This document shows, piece by piece, positions 44,520 to 53,811 of a DNA stretch of 64,000 bases. How positions within the stretch are numbered: the stretch's first letter is position 1; the number at the start of each line of letters is the position of its first letter. The DNA is from Ruegeria sp. R14_0. Lineage in GTDB: Bacteria; Pseudomonadota; Alphaproteobacteria; Rhodobacterales; Rhodobacteraceae. Made by a program: the position numbers and the translations under genes. The stretch spans positions 682,001-746,000 of the forward strand of contig NZ_JAGHRC010000002.1 in assembly GCF_017743975.1 (NCBI RefSeq), given 5' to 3'. Under the pieces are notes generated by a model. The model ran no database searches. It was not told the DNA's origin and saw nothing but the letters and a program-made list of their open reading frames with translations.

Positions 44520-44866
44520 TGAGCAGGCTCCATGTCGAATGAGACGATAACGGCGGCATTGGCGATGACCGTGCTGCCCTTGGTATGCGGCTTTTCGATA
44601 TCGAGACCGCCCTGTGTGACGGTGATATTAGGCTGACCGTAGGGAAAGATCGCCTTCAGCGCTTCGGTATCCACTTTGTCGGGTTGCTGCACCCCCACCT
44701 CAGCGTCAATGATCATCGCTTCTTTGGGAAAGCCGAACAGTTCTGCCATGTTGACCGAATTGTGCCACAGCGCATCCTTGATCGCGCGCAAAGCGGCCTC
44801 GGTATAATCCTCGCGCCTGAGGGATGTGCCCATCCCGAACTCCACCAGAACCCGTGTCTTTGCCAT
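44516..44866 (-). CDS. Lin0512-family protein, copy 1
   Basis: A 116-residue Lin0512-family protein of unknown function. Recognisable pieces are LVEFGMGTSLRREDYTEAAL, IKDALWHNSVNMAELFG, VGVQQPDKVD and TQGGLDIEKPHTKGSTVIAN. The ATG at 44866 follows a GGGAAGAGA ribosome site; a 30-codon upstream frame would cross the trxA terminator. It pairs with copy 2 by an ATGA overlap. The two copies differ enough to suggest old duplication. Confidence 0.8.
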   Translation of the reverse strand: MAKTRVLVEFGMGTSLRREDYTEAALRAIKDALWHNSVNMAELFGFPKEAMIIDAEVGVQQPDKVDTEALKAIFPYGQPNITVTQGGLDIEKPHTKGSTVIANAAVIVSFDMEPAQ

Positions 44867-44907
44867 TTCTCTTCCCTGTCCTGTCGGCCCGGTTTCCAGC
44901 CGATCGC

Positions 44908-44938
44908 AAAAAAAGGGCGCCCAAAACTGGACGCCCTT
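44908..44938 (-). terminator. Intrinsic terminator of trxA
   Basis: On the minus strand AAGGGCG (44938-44932) pairs with CGCCCTT (44919-44913) and is followed by a run of T (the A tract at 44908-44914). It lies 25 bp after the trxA stop and ends the minus-strand transcript before the Lin0512 genes. Confidence 0.8.
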
Positions 44939-44962
44939 GTGTTCAGTGACATTCACATCAGA

Positions 44963-45283
44963 TCAGATGGATTCGTCGATCCAGCTTTGCAACGCGGCCT
45001 TGGGTGCTGCGCCGGCGCGGTTCGATACGACCTGACCGTCTTTGAAGATAAACAGTGCCGGGATACCGCGCACGCCCATTGCAGCCGCTGCGTTCGGGTT
45101 GCTGTCCACGTCCACCTTGGCGATTTTCACCTTGTCGCCATACTCGGCTGCCAACTCTTCCAGAGCGGGGCCAATCTGCTTACAGGGGCCGCACCACTCG
45201 GCCCAGAAATCCACCACAACGGGGACATTGGAGTTTTTGACTTCGGCGTCAAAGGTATCGTCGGTAACGGCTACGGTCGACAT
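44963..45283 (-). CDS. trxA: Thioredoxin
   Basis: The 106-residue disulfide reductase of the cytoplasm. The active site is W30CGPC34 in [19 protein letters not shown], and the cis-proline is in RGIPALFIF. The start is the ATG at 45283 ([11 protein letters not shown]) after a CAGGAGAC ribosome site. It lies downstream of addA by 59 bp on the same strand, a gene order common in alphaproteobacteria. Confidence 0.97.
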   Translation of the reverse strand: MSTVAVTDDTFDAEVKNSNVPVVVDFWAEWCGPCKQIGPALEELAAEYGDKVKIAKVDVDSNPNAAAAMGVRGIPALFIFKDGQVVSNRAGAAPKAALQSWIDESI

Positions 45284-45342
45284 ATTCTGTCTCCTGAATG
45301 GGGTAACTCGGGAACTGAACGTAGGGGTCGGACTGGGGAAGG

Positions 45343-48300
45343 TCAAGATATCTGGGTACGACCCAACGCATCCGTCACAAGATCGTGTGGCAACCACATG
45401 AGCGTGGCCGTGCGGGTCCACAGGATTGCGGTTCGGATTTCATGGGTCGGATAGATCTGTGACATGGCCTGCGCATAAGCCCCCATTTGCCGTAACACAC
45501 CCTCGGGGCAGGTCTGTGCGCTGTCCGGCACGGTCGCATTTGATTTGAAATCAATGACCTGGACCTCGGTATCCGTGACAATCAGCCGGTCGATAATACC
45601 ATGCATTCGACGTCCGTTCAGATCGGCCGTTACCGGCACCTCTGCCAAAGCCTTTTCGGCAAAGACGGCCTGCAGATGGGGTGCGTCCAAAACGTCGCAG
45701 GCCTCGGCCAACAGCTCGTGCCGCTCGGGGTCTTGCATTTCGGGTAGAAGGCGGGCGCATAGCTCTGGCCAGCTGTCCCGCGCGACCGATGGCAAGTGTT
45801 CCAGCAACAAATGCAGGCGCGTGCCGCGCAGTTTTGCGGCCTCTTCATCCTGCCCCGCATCGCCAGGCAGCGCCTTGGCACCGCCAAGGTCCGACGGGCT
45901 GATGGTCTCGGGTTCCGCATCCGGCGCATTTGCCGATGTCAGAAATGACGGTGGCATATCCCGGTCGTCCACGGCCGCTTCTTGCGTTGCAACCAACGGT
46001 AATGCGTCCCAATCCCCGTGCGACAAGCGCAGGGTCTCTGTACCGGGCAATTGCACAGCCCCTGCCCGCTGCATCGCGGCCTGAACCATCAGATACCAGC
46101 TGTTGCCATCCTTGCCGACATCACCTGCGGCCCCGACAATCAACCACTTTTCTGCCCGTGTTAGAGCCACATACAACAAACGAAGCCGCTCATTCTCTTC
46201 CCGGGCGCGGGCTTCATTGCGGGCCTGAGCAATCAGCGCCGGAGAGGCATCTGCCGGCACTTTCCACAGCGGTGTTCCATCCCCAACCATAATCTCGGCA
46301 TCGCGCGGGGCCTGCCGCTTGCCGGTATCCGGCAGGATTACAATCGGCGCCTCCAACCCCTTGGAACCATGCACCGTCATCACCCGGATCATGTTGCCCA
46401 CACCGCTCATCTGGCGTTTGATTTCCAAATCGTCCGTCTGCATCCAGACAAGGAAACCCGTCAGGCTGGGAATGTCGGTGCGCTCATAAGCCAGCGCTTG
46501 GGAGAGCAGGGCGTTGATACCATCCTCGGCCTCGGCCCCAAGGCGACCCAGCAATTTGCGACGGCCGTCATGGCGGGTCAGGATACGTTCGATCAGGTCA
46601 TAAGGGCGCAGAAAGTCGATTTGACCGCGCAGATCATTCAAAACGGCCAGCGTCTCGGGGAATTCGTCGGCTCGCTGGCGCAAGGCAGCCCACAGGAATT
46701 GTTCCTTCCGGCGGTGCGCCAGATCGAACAGTTCCTGCTCACTCCAGCCAAAAAGCGGGGATTTCAGCACGGTGGCCAGTGACAGGCTGTCCTCGGGTGT
46801 GGCCAGAAAGCTCAGCAGAGCAGCCAGGTCTTTAACTGCAAGTTCGGCACCAACTTTCAGACGGTCGGCCCCGGCGATGGGCAGCCCCTGAGCTTTGCAG
46901 GCGCGGATGATCTCGGCAAACAGGTCCGAGCGGCGTTGGACCAGGATCAGAAAATCCCCGGGCTGCACTTTGCGTCGGACAAACGTGCCGGGTTTGTCAT
47001 CCTGGGGAATCGTCTCGCCGGTGTCGATCATATCCTTGATCGATTTGGCGACCTTCTCAGCCAGAATGACATTGTGATGCCGCGCACCGGGCCGATCGAC
47101 GGGATCGGTCCAGTCGCTGTCGTCATCGTCTTCAACCTTTTCCACGACGGGCCACAGATCCACCCTGCCCGGCAAATCTGCTTTGAAGGCACGGTGCTGG
47201 CTGTCGAGAAACCCCGCTTCAGCCTGGTTTTCAAATAGGATGTCGACCAGGGACAGGATCGCGCCAGAGGATCGGAACGAGTATTCCAGCGTCATATCCC
47301 ACAGTTTAGAGTCTGACTCGGCCAGTTTCCGTCCAAACTCCTCCTGCATCCGGTCAAAGGCCTGCGGGTCGGCGCCCTGAAAGGAATAGATCGATTGCTT
47401 CTTGTCGCCGACCACAAAAATCGTGCGCTCGACCCCGGACCGGGCCCCTTCCCCGCTGGTGAACTCCTGGGCCAGTTTTTCCACCACGTCCCATTGATCC
47501 GGGCTGGTGTCCTGCGCTTCGTCCACCAGAATGTGGTCGATGCCGCCGTCCAGACGGTACAATACCCACTCGGCCACCGCGGGGTCATTCAGAACCTGTC
47601 GCGCCCGCAGGATCAGATCATCAAAATCCAACCAACCCCGCACCTGTTTGCGCCGCTCGTATTCCGGCAAGAAGGCTGTGGCGAACCGGTGCAGGACATG
47701 AGTTTTGTGCGCTGCGATCAAAGCAAGCCGGTGTTCCCGCGCAGCCTCGACCCGCAGCATGAATGCTTCAAGCTGTGGCACCTGGCCCTCCAGCACCCCT
47801 TCGCGGAGGGCTTTGGTGGGGAAGCTGTTGATTTTGGCTGTGAACGGCTCTTTCGCTCCTTTTCCTGTCAAAAACACGCTTTCCAACATGGGAAGGCTGG
47901 TGATCCGTGCCTCGGTAAATGCCGCCAGTTTCGCCGCTGCCTTGGCGTCTTTAGGGCCGCTGCTGTTTAATGCAGGCAGGATGGTGCGGATCAGCTCTAC
48001 TTCTCCACCCTGAAACACACGACCCAGCAGGGCATCTTCGTCAAAACCATCGGGCAACTCAAAGCGTTGCAGGACGTCGGACCAATCCAATGGCTGCGCA
48101 AACAGGTTGCGTTTTTGGGTGATCGCGGCCGTGAGATTGTCGAACCCGGTATCGGTGACAAAACGCGCGACATCCTCGATCAACTTGGCCTGCGGGCCTT
48201 CGGCGAAATCCTCGACGATCTCTTCCCGCAATAGGGCTGCCGCGCGGTCCTCCATTTCCGAGAATTGCGGGCTGACTCCGGCTTCAAGCGGGAAGCGTCG

Positions 48301-48696
48301 CAGCAAAGAGGCGCAGAACGAGTGAATCGTCTGGATTTTCAACCCGCCGGGCGTTTCAATCGCGCGGGCAAACAGGGTTCTGGCCTGCGCCAATCTTTCG
48401 GGGTCGATAACACCGGGGACACCCAGATCGGTCAGTTGAGCCAGCAGACCGTCATTATCCTTCATCGCCCATTCCCCAAGGCGATCAAACAGTCGGTTCT
48501 GCATCTCGCTGGCGGCGGCTTTTGTGTAGGTCAGGCACAGGATGTGCTGCGGCTGCACACCACCCAACAGCAAACGCGCCACCCGGTCGGTCAGAACCCG
48601 CGTCTTGCCAGATCCTGCATTCGCCGCCAGCCAGGTCGAAGCGTCGGGACGTGCGGCCTGCACCTGCCGCTCGGTCGCGTCGTTGCGGGCACTCAT
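45343..48696 (-). CDS. addA: Double-strand break repair helicase-nuclease AddA
   Basis: The 1117-residue UvrD/Rep-like helicase with a C-terminal RecB-type nuclease, one half of AddAB, which processes DNA ends for recombination. Walker A is A27GSGKT32, then [15 protein letters not shown] (motif Ia), [14 protein letters not shown] (motif II), [20 protein letters not shown] (motif V) and [12 protein letters not shown] (motif VI). The nuclease core [17 protein letters not shown] lies near the C-terminus. It overlaps addB by 4 bp. Confidence 0.96.
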   Translation of the reverse strand: MSARNDATERQVQAARPDASTWLAANAGSGKTRVLTDRVARLLLGGVQPQHILCLTYTKAAASEMQNRLFDRLGEWAMKDNDGLLAQLTDLGVPGVIDPERLAQARTLFARAIETPGGLKIQTIHSFCASLLRRFPLEAGVSPQFSEMEDRAAALLREEIVEDFAEGPQAKLIEDVARFVTDTGFDNLTAAITQKRNLFAQPLDWSDVLQRFELPDGFDEDALLGRVFQGGEVELIRTILPALNSSGPKDAKAAAKLAAFTEARITSLPMLESVFLTGKGAKEPFTAKINSFPTKALREGVLEGQVPQLEAFMLRVEAAREHRLALIAAHKTHVLHRFATAFLPEYERRKQVRGWLDFDDLILRARQVLNDPAVAEWVLYRLDGGIDHILVDEAQDTSPDQWDVVEKLAQEFTSGEGARSGVERTIFVVGDKKQSIYSFQGADPQAFDRMQEEFGRKLAESDSKLWDMTLEYSFRSSGAILSLVDILFENQAEAGFLDSQHRAFKADLPGRVDLWPVVEKVEDDDDSDWTDPVDRPGARHHNVILAEKVAKSIKDMIDTGETIPQDDKPGTFVRRKVQPGDFLILVQRRSDLFAEIIRACKAQGLPIAGADRLKVGAELAVKDLAALLSFLATPEDSLSLATVLKSPLFGWSEQELFDLAHRRKEQFLWAALRQRADEFPETLAVLNDLRGQIDFLRPYDLIERILTRHDGRRKLLGRLGAEAEDGINALLSQALAYERTDIPSLTGFLVWMQTDDLEIKRQMSGVGNMIRVMTVHGSKGLEAPIVILPDTGKRQAPRDAEIMVGDGTPLWKVPADASPALIAQARNEARAREENERLRLLYVALTRAEKWLIVGAAGDVGKDGNSWYLMVQAAMQRAGAVQLPGTETLRLSHGDWDALPLVATQEAAVDDRDMPPSFLTSANAPDAEPETISPSDLGGAKALPGDAGQDEEAAKLRGTRLHLLLEHLPSVARDSWPELCARLLPEMQDPERHELLAEACDVLDAPHLQAVFAEKALAEVPVTADLNGRRMHGIIDRLIVTDTEVQVIDFKSNATVPDSAQTCPEGVLRQMGAYAQAMSQIYPTHEIRTAILWTRTATLMWLPHDLVTDALGRTQIS

Positions 48697-51620
48697 GTCA
48701 GATCCTCGGGCGTTGTGTCATCGGTGCGGTCCCACTCGCCAAACCGAGCCAGATGATCATAGTCGCCAATGTACGTGTCCTTGTGCAGCATCCGGCGGGA
48801 TGAAAAGCCCTGGTCAGGCTCTAAATAAGCTGAAATCAGCTCTTTGAGCTCGGCCAGAACCTTGTCGGGCGGTTCTTTTGCCAGCGGAGCGGGCACCTCT
48901 TTGTAGCTGCCGCCCATGCCGATAAACACCGCCTCGGCCACCGGAAACGGATCGAACCCTTCGATGCCGCCCTGCTCGGCCATCATTGCCTCGATCAACA
49001 ATTGTTTGTCGAACTTGGATTGCTGGCTTTCCGTCGGAGGAGCGCCGGTCTTGTAATCCACAATCCGCAGCGCGCCGCGGCTGTTGCGGTCGATCCGATC
49101 CGCGCGCCCGGCAATGGTAAAATCCAACGGCGACAGCACCAGTTTCATCGCGGCTTCAAAGGCCACGGGACCACCGTCACCACGCCGCGCGGATTCGGCC
49201 GACAGAAAATCGTCAGCGATGCGTTCCAGCCGGGCCAGCCACAGCTTGCGCGCCGTCGGCCATGCCACGTGTTGATCCAACAGAGCTTCCGCGCGTTTCA
49301 AAAAGTTCTCGCGGGTCAGCAAGGCGCTGTCCAGAACGCTGTCTTTGACGAAGTGTTCCAGGATTTCGTGGATCACAATCCCGCGCAGCAACGCATCCGG
49401 CGCCTGAACCAGCGGGTCCAGCGGTTTCAGCCGCAGTACGTGTTTGGCATAAATCGAGTACGGATCTCGGATCAATCGTTTGATCTCAGTCACGCTCAGC
49501 CGGTTGGGACGAGACGTTACCGGCGGCCGCGGTGATGGGCGCATCGCGGGTTCGATGTGAGGCGCTGCCTCCAACTGTTCGGTCCATCGCAGCCATTGCC
49601 GCCCGCGCGCACGCATTGCCGATAGCGCGTCCGGCCCACCCTGCCCCGGCAAACCTTGCAACAGGTTGGTCAACCGATTCAGCCAGCGCGACGGTACGGT
49701 TTCTGCATCATCGGACCGGGTCGCGCGGGTCAGCCAGACTTCGGGCGCGCCGATGGCCTGTTGAAAATCATGAGCGGACAGTCCGATCCGACGTTCGGGC
49801 AACAAAAGCCCGGCCTTGTCGCGCATCTGACGGTTCAGCCACGGGTCGGGAGCGGCGGCTTCTGGCCAGCTGCCTTCGTTCAGCCCGCCAAGGATCAGCA
49901 GATCAGCCCCCTGCACGCGCGCCTCAAGCGTGCCCCAGATCATGATGTGCGGATGCGGGGCGTCGCGGTCGCGGACCTCTTCGCCGGCCAACAGTGCACC
50001 TAGCAGGTCAGCAAAATCATGAGCGGTCATGGGGCCGCCGTGCTGCGCCTCATCCTCCAGCTTGGTCAATACGCCCAGTGCCTTTTGGCCTGCGTTCTTG
50101 TCCCATAACGTGCCGGTCTCTCCATCGCTTCCTGCGGAAATCGCTTCGGCAAGCTTGCGCAAGGCGAAAACCCAGTCGGATAAGGGACGTTGACCCGGGA
50201 TCTGCTGATCGCAGAAATGCGTTGTCACCCATCGGACCCAATCCTCGGGCACCTCTTTGCGGATGGCAAATGCGGTCAGGCTGGTGCTGTCTGGGAATGG
50301 CGGACCGTGGCGGCGCAAGTCCAGTTCAAGATCGCGGGTGTGAAGTAAATGCGCCCCGCGCTCACCACCGTCGTGACACAGGGGGTGTTTCAACAACGTC
50401 AGCAGCGCCTCACCATCCAGACGCCGGGCAAACAAGCCCGCGACGTGGCGCAGGAACCGGCCCGGAGGCGACAACTGCAGCGGCAGACCGGCGCTGTCAT
50501 CGGGCAGGATATTCCAGCGATCCAGCGCGGCGCTAACCTGACGGGTCAGCATCCTATCAGGTGTGATCAGCGCAGCGGTCCGGCCGGTTTCAGCGGCTTC
50601 GCGCAAACGCAGTGCGATGGCCAGCGCTTCGGACCGGGGAGACTGCGCTTCGACCAGCGTGAGGTCTTTGGTGGCGCCGTCCAGATCGGTCAGCTTCGGG
50701 CCTTCGGACATCCAGGCGTCAGTGATCGGGGCTGGGCGTAAAGCCAGTGATACCAATCTGTTCCGAGACGCCGAGGGTGCCGGATCATCAGTCCACGGGC
50801 GAACCTGGCCCGGCTCTAGTCCAAGCTGGGTCATCAATTTTCGGAACCGGTACTGAGGATGATCTTCCGACGTCAGCGCATCGTCCAACCCACGCCAGAC
50901 ATCCTCTGGCTGATCGAAATCATACCCAGGCAGGATCAAGGCACCCTGAGGCAAGCGGGCGACGGCTTCCATCAACATCAGCGTGGTCCCGCGCGACCCG
51001 GTCGAACCCGCAAGGATCACCGGATGCTGCGGGGGGGCGTCCTGCCAGCGTGTGATTAGGTTTTCCACTACCAGCCGTTGCCGCGCCTGTACGTCCAAAG
51101 CATCCAGGCTTGAGTCGATGAAGTGATCCGCGATCCCTATGAATGTCTGCGCCCGAGCCCAGTGTCCCGACATATCGCTGACGTCCAGCTGCCGGATCGC
51201 GTCAGGCGAAACGCCTTCGCCCTGCATCTCGTCGATCAGCGCAGCCAGGCTGTCAGACAGATCAAACAGCGACGACCGCGCGGCGAGATCGGGCTGTTGT
51301 TCCAACAGCTTGGCGATCAGCTGGGTCAGCTCCAGCCTACGGCGCAGCGGAGGAATGGCTGGCGGAATCTGCGCCAGATCCACACTTTCCCCCAGATCTG
51401 TGACAAGGGACAGGCGTGGCAAAAGACAAGCCGGACCCTGATCAAACAGGTCTCGGACCCGCCGGGCCATGCGCCGTGTGTTGACCACCAGCTGAACCCG
51501 CGCCAGAGCGTCCGGCGGGTGCGCGGCGCTGCGATCCCGAAGACCCTGGACCAGCATTTTCGGAAAGTCCGCTCCGGGTGGTACGGCAAAAACGCGCGGC
51601 GCGGGGCAGGGTTCAAACAT
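48693..51620 (-). CDS. addB: Double-strand break repair nuclease AddB
   Basis: The 975-residue partner of AddA. It has a degenerate helicase-like body (starting VFAVPPGADFPKMLVQGL) without a canonical Walker A, and a C-terminal nuclease with AGRADRIDRNSRGALRIVDYKTG. No cysteine cluster for an iron-sulfur centre of the Bacillus AddB type is visible round the nuclease, as expected for the alphaproteobacterial form. It overlaps addA by 4 bp and murU by 8 bp. Confidence 0.94.
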   Translation of the reverse strand: MFEPCPAPRVFAVPPGADFPKMLVQGLRDRSAAHPPDALARVQLVVNTRRMARRVRDLFDQGPACLLPRLSLVTDLGESVDLAQIPPAIPPLRRRLELTQLIAKLLEQQPDLAARSSLFDLSDSLAALIDEMQGEGVSPDAIRQLDVSDMSGHWARAQTFIGIADHFIDSSLDALDVQARQRLVVENLITRWQDAPPQHPVILAGSTGSRGTTLMLMEAVARLPQGALILPGYDFDQPEDVWRGLDDALTSEDHPQYRFRKLMTQLGLEPGQVRPWTDDPAPSASRNRLVSLALRPAPITDAWMSEGPKLTDLDGATKDLTLVEAQSPRSEALAIALRLREAAETGRTAALITPDRMLTRQVSAALDRWNILPDDSAGLPLQLSPPGRFLRHVAGLFARRLDGEALLTLLKHPLCHDGGERGAHLLHTRDLELDLRRHGPPFPDSTSLTAFAIRKEVPEDWVRWVTTHFCDQQIPGQRPLSDWVFALRKLAEAISAGSDGETGTLWDKNAGQKALGVLTKLEDEAQHGGPMTAHDFADLLGALLAGEEVRDRDAPHPHIMIWGTLEARVQGADLLILGGLNEGSWPEAAAPDPWLNRQMRDKAGLLLPERRIGLSAHDFQQAIGAPEVWLTRATRSDDAETVPSRWLNRLTNLLQGLPGQGGPDALSAMRARGRQWLRWTEQLEAAPHIEPAMRPSPRPPVTSRPNRLSVTEIKRLIRDPYSIYAKHVLRLKPLDPLVQAPDALLRGIVIHEILEHFVKDSVLDSALLTRENFLKRAEALLDQHVAWPTARKLWLARLERIADDFLSAESARRGDGGPVAFEAAMKLVLSPLDFTIAGRADRIDRNSRGALRIVDYKTGAPPTESQQSKFDKQLLIEAMMAEQGGIEGFDPFPVAEAVFIGMGGSYKEVPAPLAKEPPDKVLAELKELISAYLEPDQGFSSRRMLHKDTYIGDYDHLARFGEWDRTDDTTPEDLT

Positions 51621-52299
51621 TGGCGATCAGATCCTCGGCCAAGGCAATCCCTTCCGGATGGCCGACATCGCACCACCGACCGGGATAGATGCAGGCAAAC
51701 AGGCGGTTGTTCTGGTGCATTTTATCCCACAGCAGGTTCAGCGAGAATGACGTCTCTGGGATGTCTAACAACCCTTCGGTTTTCATGATCTGGGCACCGC
51801 CATAAATCAGGGTGCCACCACGCGTGATCCGGCCGGTTGCATCCGCAGTGAAATCGCCTTTTCCAGCCTGCCCGACCGTCTGGCCCACCGGAACGCACAT
51901 CAATAGCGCGTCCATTCGATCCGGGTCCCAAGCGTTTTGCAACAGGGTCAACGGGTTTGGCCCGGACCAGATTGCATCGGGATTAAGTGTGAAAACGGGC
52001 TGTGATCCCAGCAAGGGAAGCGCGGCGCGCAACCCGCCACCAGTTTCCAGTATCTGCCCGGCTTCATTGGACAACAGAACGCCCTTGGGGGCCAGATGCG
52101 CCTCTAGTTGTTCGGGCAAATAGTGCAGATTGGCCACCACGCGCGCGGGGTGCAGTTCGTCCACAAGGTCCAGCGCGTGGTCGATCAGCGGTCGTCCAGC
52201 GACCTCGATCAGGGGCTTGGGCCGGTCTTTCGTCAAAGCGCCCATACGGGTGCCAAACCCGGCGGCAAACAGCATGACGGCTTCGGGTGTTTGGGTCAT
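51613..52299 (-). CDS. murU: N-acetylmuramate 1-phosphate uridylyltransferase (MurU-like)
   Basis: A 228-residue nucleotidyltransferase with the pyrophosphorylase signature FAAGFGTRMGALTKDRPKPL (residues 11-30). With the neighbouring sugar kinase it matches the MurU/AmgK pair that recycles N-acetylmuramic acid to UDP-MurNAc, bypassing the fosfomycin-sensitive MurA step in Pseudomonas. Assignment rests on this pairing as well as sequence; a mannose-1-phosphate guanylyltransferase is the alternative. It overlaps addB by 8 bp and amgK by 4 bp. Confidence 0.88.
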   Translation of the reverse strand: MTQTPEAVMLFAAGFGTRMGALTKDRPKPLIEVAGRPLIDHALDLVDELHPARVVANLHYLPEQLEAHLAPKGVLLSNEAGQILETGGGLRAALPLLGSQPVFTLNPDAIWSGPNPLTLLQNAWDPDRMDALLMCVPVGQTVGQAGKGDFTADATGRITRGGTLIYGGAQIMKTEGLLDIPETSFSLNLLWDKMHQNNRLFACIYPGRWCDVGHPEGIALAEDLIANV

Positions 52300-53300
52300 T
52301 TCTGTCTGAGCCTGTCCAGGTTTTCAGGTGTGGGTGCGGGCAGGGCGCCGCGCACCAGATCAGCGACTGAGACCAGCGCGGGATGTTCCAGATCCCGCAT
52401 CAGATGCGCCCAGGTCGCCGGGATCAGGTCGATGTATCCGGGTTTGCCATATTCGGTGGCCAGCCGTGCAAAGACGCCCAGAATCCGCATATTTCTTTGC
52501 GCACCCAAGACGGCATAGGCTGTGCGGAAGTCATGATCGTTCATCCCGGTCGCCGTAATGTAGCGGTTGACCATCTGCATCTCGGTTCCGGGCGAAACAT
52601 TGCGGCGCACGTCCTGCAGCAGCGAAACCAGATCATAGGCTGGATGGCCCAGCATGGCAGATTGAAAATCCAACAAACCGACACGCTGTACGCCGGCGCG
52701 ATCGGGCAGCCAGATCAGGTTTTCGGCATGATAATCCCGCAGCACAACGGTTTTGCTGCCCGAGGTTTCGCGATGCAAAATGTCCGAAAACCGGTTCTCG
52801 AACCGACTGCGCGCATCGGCGTCATGCGCGCCCTGGATCGCCTGCGCGTATTTGGTAAAAGACAGCGCGGCCAGTTCCGTCATGAGTGACGGATCATACG
52901 ACGGCAGGGACAGGCTGGCTGCATTGCGCAGATCGACCAGAACATCTGTCGCCGCGGCGTAAAGCTCACGCTCTTTTCTGGGAGATTGTTCAAGCACGCG
53001 GGCAAAAAGATCGTCGCCGAGATCCTCAAGCAGGAGGAACCCGTAGTGAGAGTCCTCTGCGTAGATTTCCGGAGCGCTCAGCCCAAGGGACCGGAGGTAC
53101 TCAGCAACGCGCACGAAGTCATCGACATTACCCACCTTGTCTGGTGGAGAATCCATCAGAACTGCCGTTTTGCCGGTGTCAGGATTGGTCAGCCGTTCGT
53201 ATCTTCGGTTCGAGGCATCGCCGGCCAGTGGTGCGTGCTTTGCATTGGCCCATGGTGTCTGCGCGATCAGCGCTTCGGCCAAAACCGCCCGGTTCGTCAT
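52296..53300 (-). CDS. amgK: N-acetylmuramate/N-acetylglucosamine kinase (AmgK-like)
   Basis: A 334-residue aminoglycoside-phosphotransferase-fold kinase. The catalytic loop RDYHAENLIWLPD and the metal-binding LLDFQSAMLGHPAYDLVSLL are clear. Next to MurU it is read as the anomeric sugar kinase AmgK of cell-wall recycling. The order tsaE-amgK-murU-addB-addA-trxA is a conserved alphaproteobacterial block. It overlaps tsaE and murU by 4 bp each. Confidence 0.88.
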   Translation of the reverse strand: MTNRAVLAEALIAQTPWANAKHAPLAGDASNRRYERLTNPDTGKTAVLMDSPPDKVGNVDDFVRVAEYLRSLGLSAPEIYAEDSHYGFLLLEDLGDDLFARVLEQSPRKERELYAAATDVLVDLRNAASLSLPSYDPSLMTELAALSFTKYAQAIQGAHDADARSRFENRFSDILHRETSGSKTVVLRDYHAENLIWLPDRAGVQRVGLLDFQSAMLGHPAYDLVSLLQDVRRNVSPGTEMQMVNRYITATGMNDHDFRTAYAVLGAQRNMRILGVFARLATEYGKPGYIDLIPATWAHLMRDLEHPALVSVADLVRGALPAPTPENLDRLRQK

Positions 53301-53770
53301 TCATCAATCCTTAGTTTCTGAGGCCATTTTGGATCTGACCAAGACAAGGTCAAATGGCGAATCCCAAGTGTGTTAGGGTCTGTTTTAAAAGACAGCGTTG
53401 CGGCTGAATCGGGTGTCAGCGGACCCAGTTTTTCTGGCCATTCAATCAGACAGATCGCGGTATCAAAAGCCTCGGTCAGGCCCAGTTCTTCGATCTCTTC
53501 GACCGCGCTCAGGCGGTAGAGGTCGCAGTGCCAGATCTCTGCCTGTGGCGTATCGTAGGCCTGAACCAAGGTGAAGGTGGGCGAGGGCACATCCTCTGGC
53601 TCGGCCATCAGGGATTGGATCAGACTGCGTGCGAAATGGGTCTTGCCGCTGCCAATCTCGCCCTCAAGCAGCAGGATATCCCCCGGGACAAGTGATGCGC
53701 CGACACGGGTTGCGAATTCGGCGGTGTCCTCGGGTGAGTTCAAGGTGAATGTGCAGGGCGATTTGGTCAT
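53297..53770 (-). CDS. tsaE: tRNA threonylcarbamoyladenosine synthesis ATPase TsaE
   Basis: A 157-residue P-loop ATPase needed with TsaB and TsaD to make t6A37 in tRNA. Walker A is G40SGKT44 in LEGEIGSGKTHFARSL, and VPSPTFTLVQAY and HCDLYRL follow. The ATG at 53770 is chosen; a 61-codon upstream frame overlaps the DivL-like gene and lacks homology. It begins the block tsaE-amgK-murU-addB-addA. TsaD is at the right end of this window. Confidence 0.94.
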   Translation of the reverse strand: MTKSPCTFTLNSPEDTAEFATRVGASLVPGDILLLEGEIGSGKTHFARSLIQSLMAEPEDVPSPTFTLVQAYDTPQAEIWHCDLYRLSAVEEIEELGLTEAFDTAICLIEWPEKLGPLTPDSAATLSFKTDPNTLGIRHLTLSWSDPKWPQKLRIDE

Positions 53771-53811
53771 GGCGCCACAATGGCCCCGTGCCCGGTTGGC
53801 TGCAACCCGGT

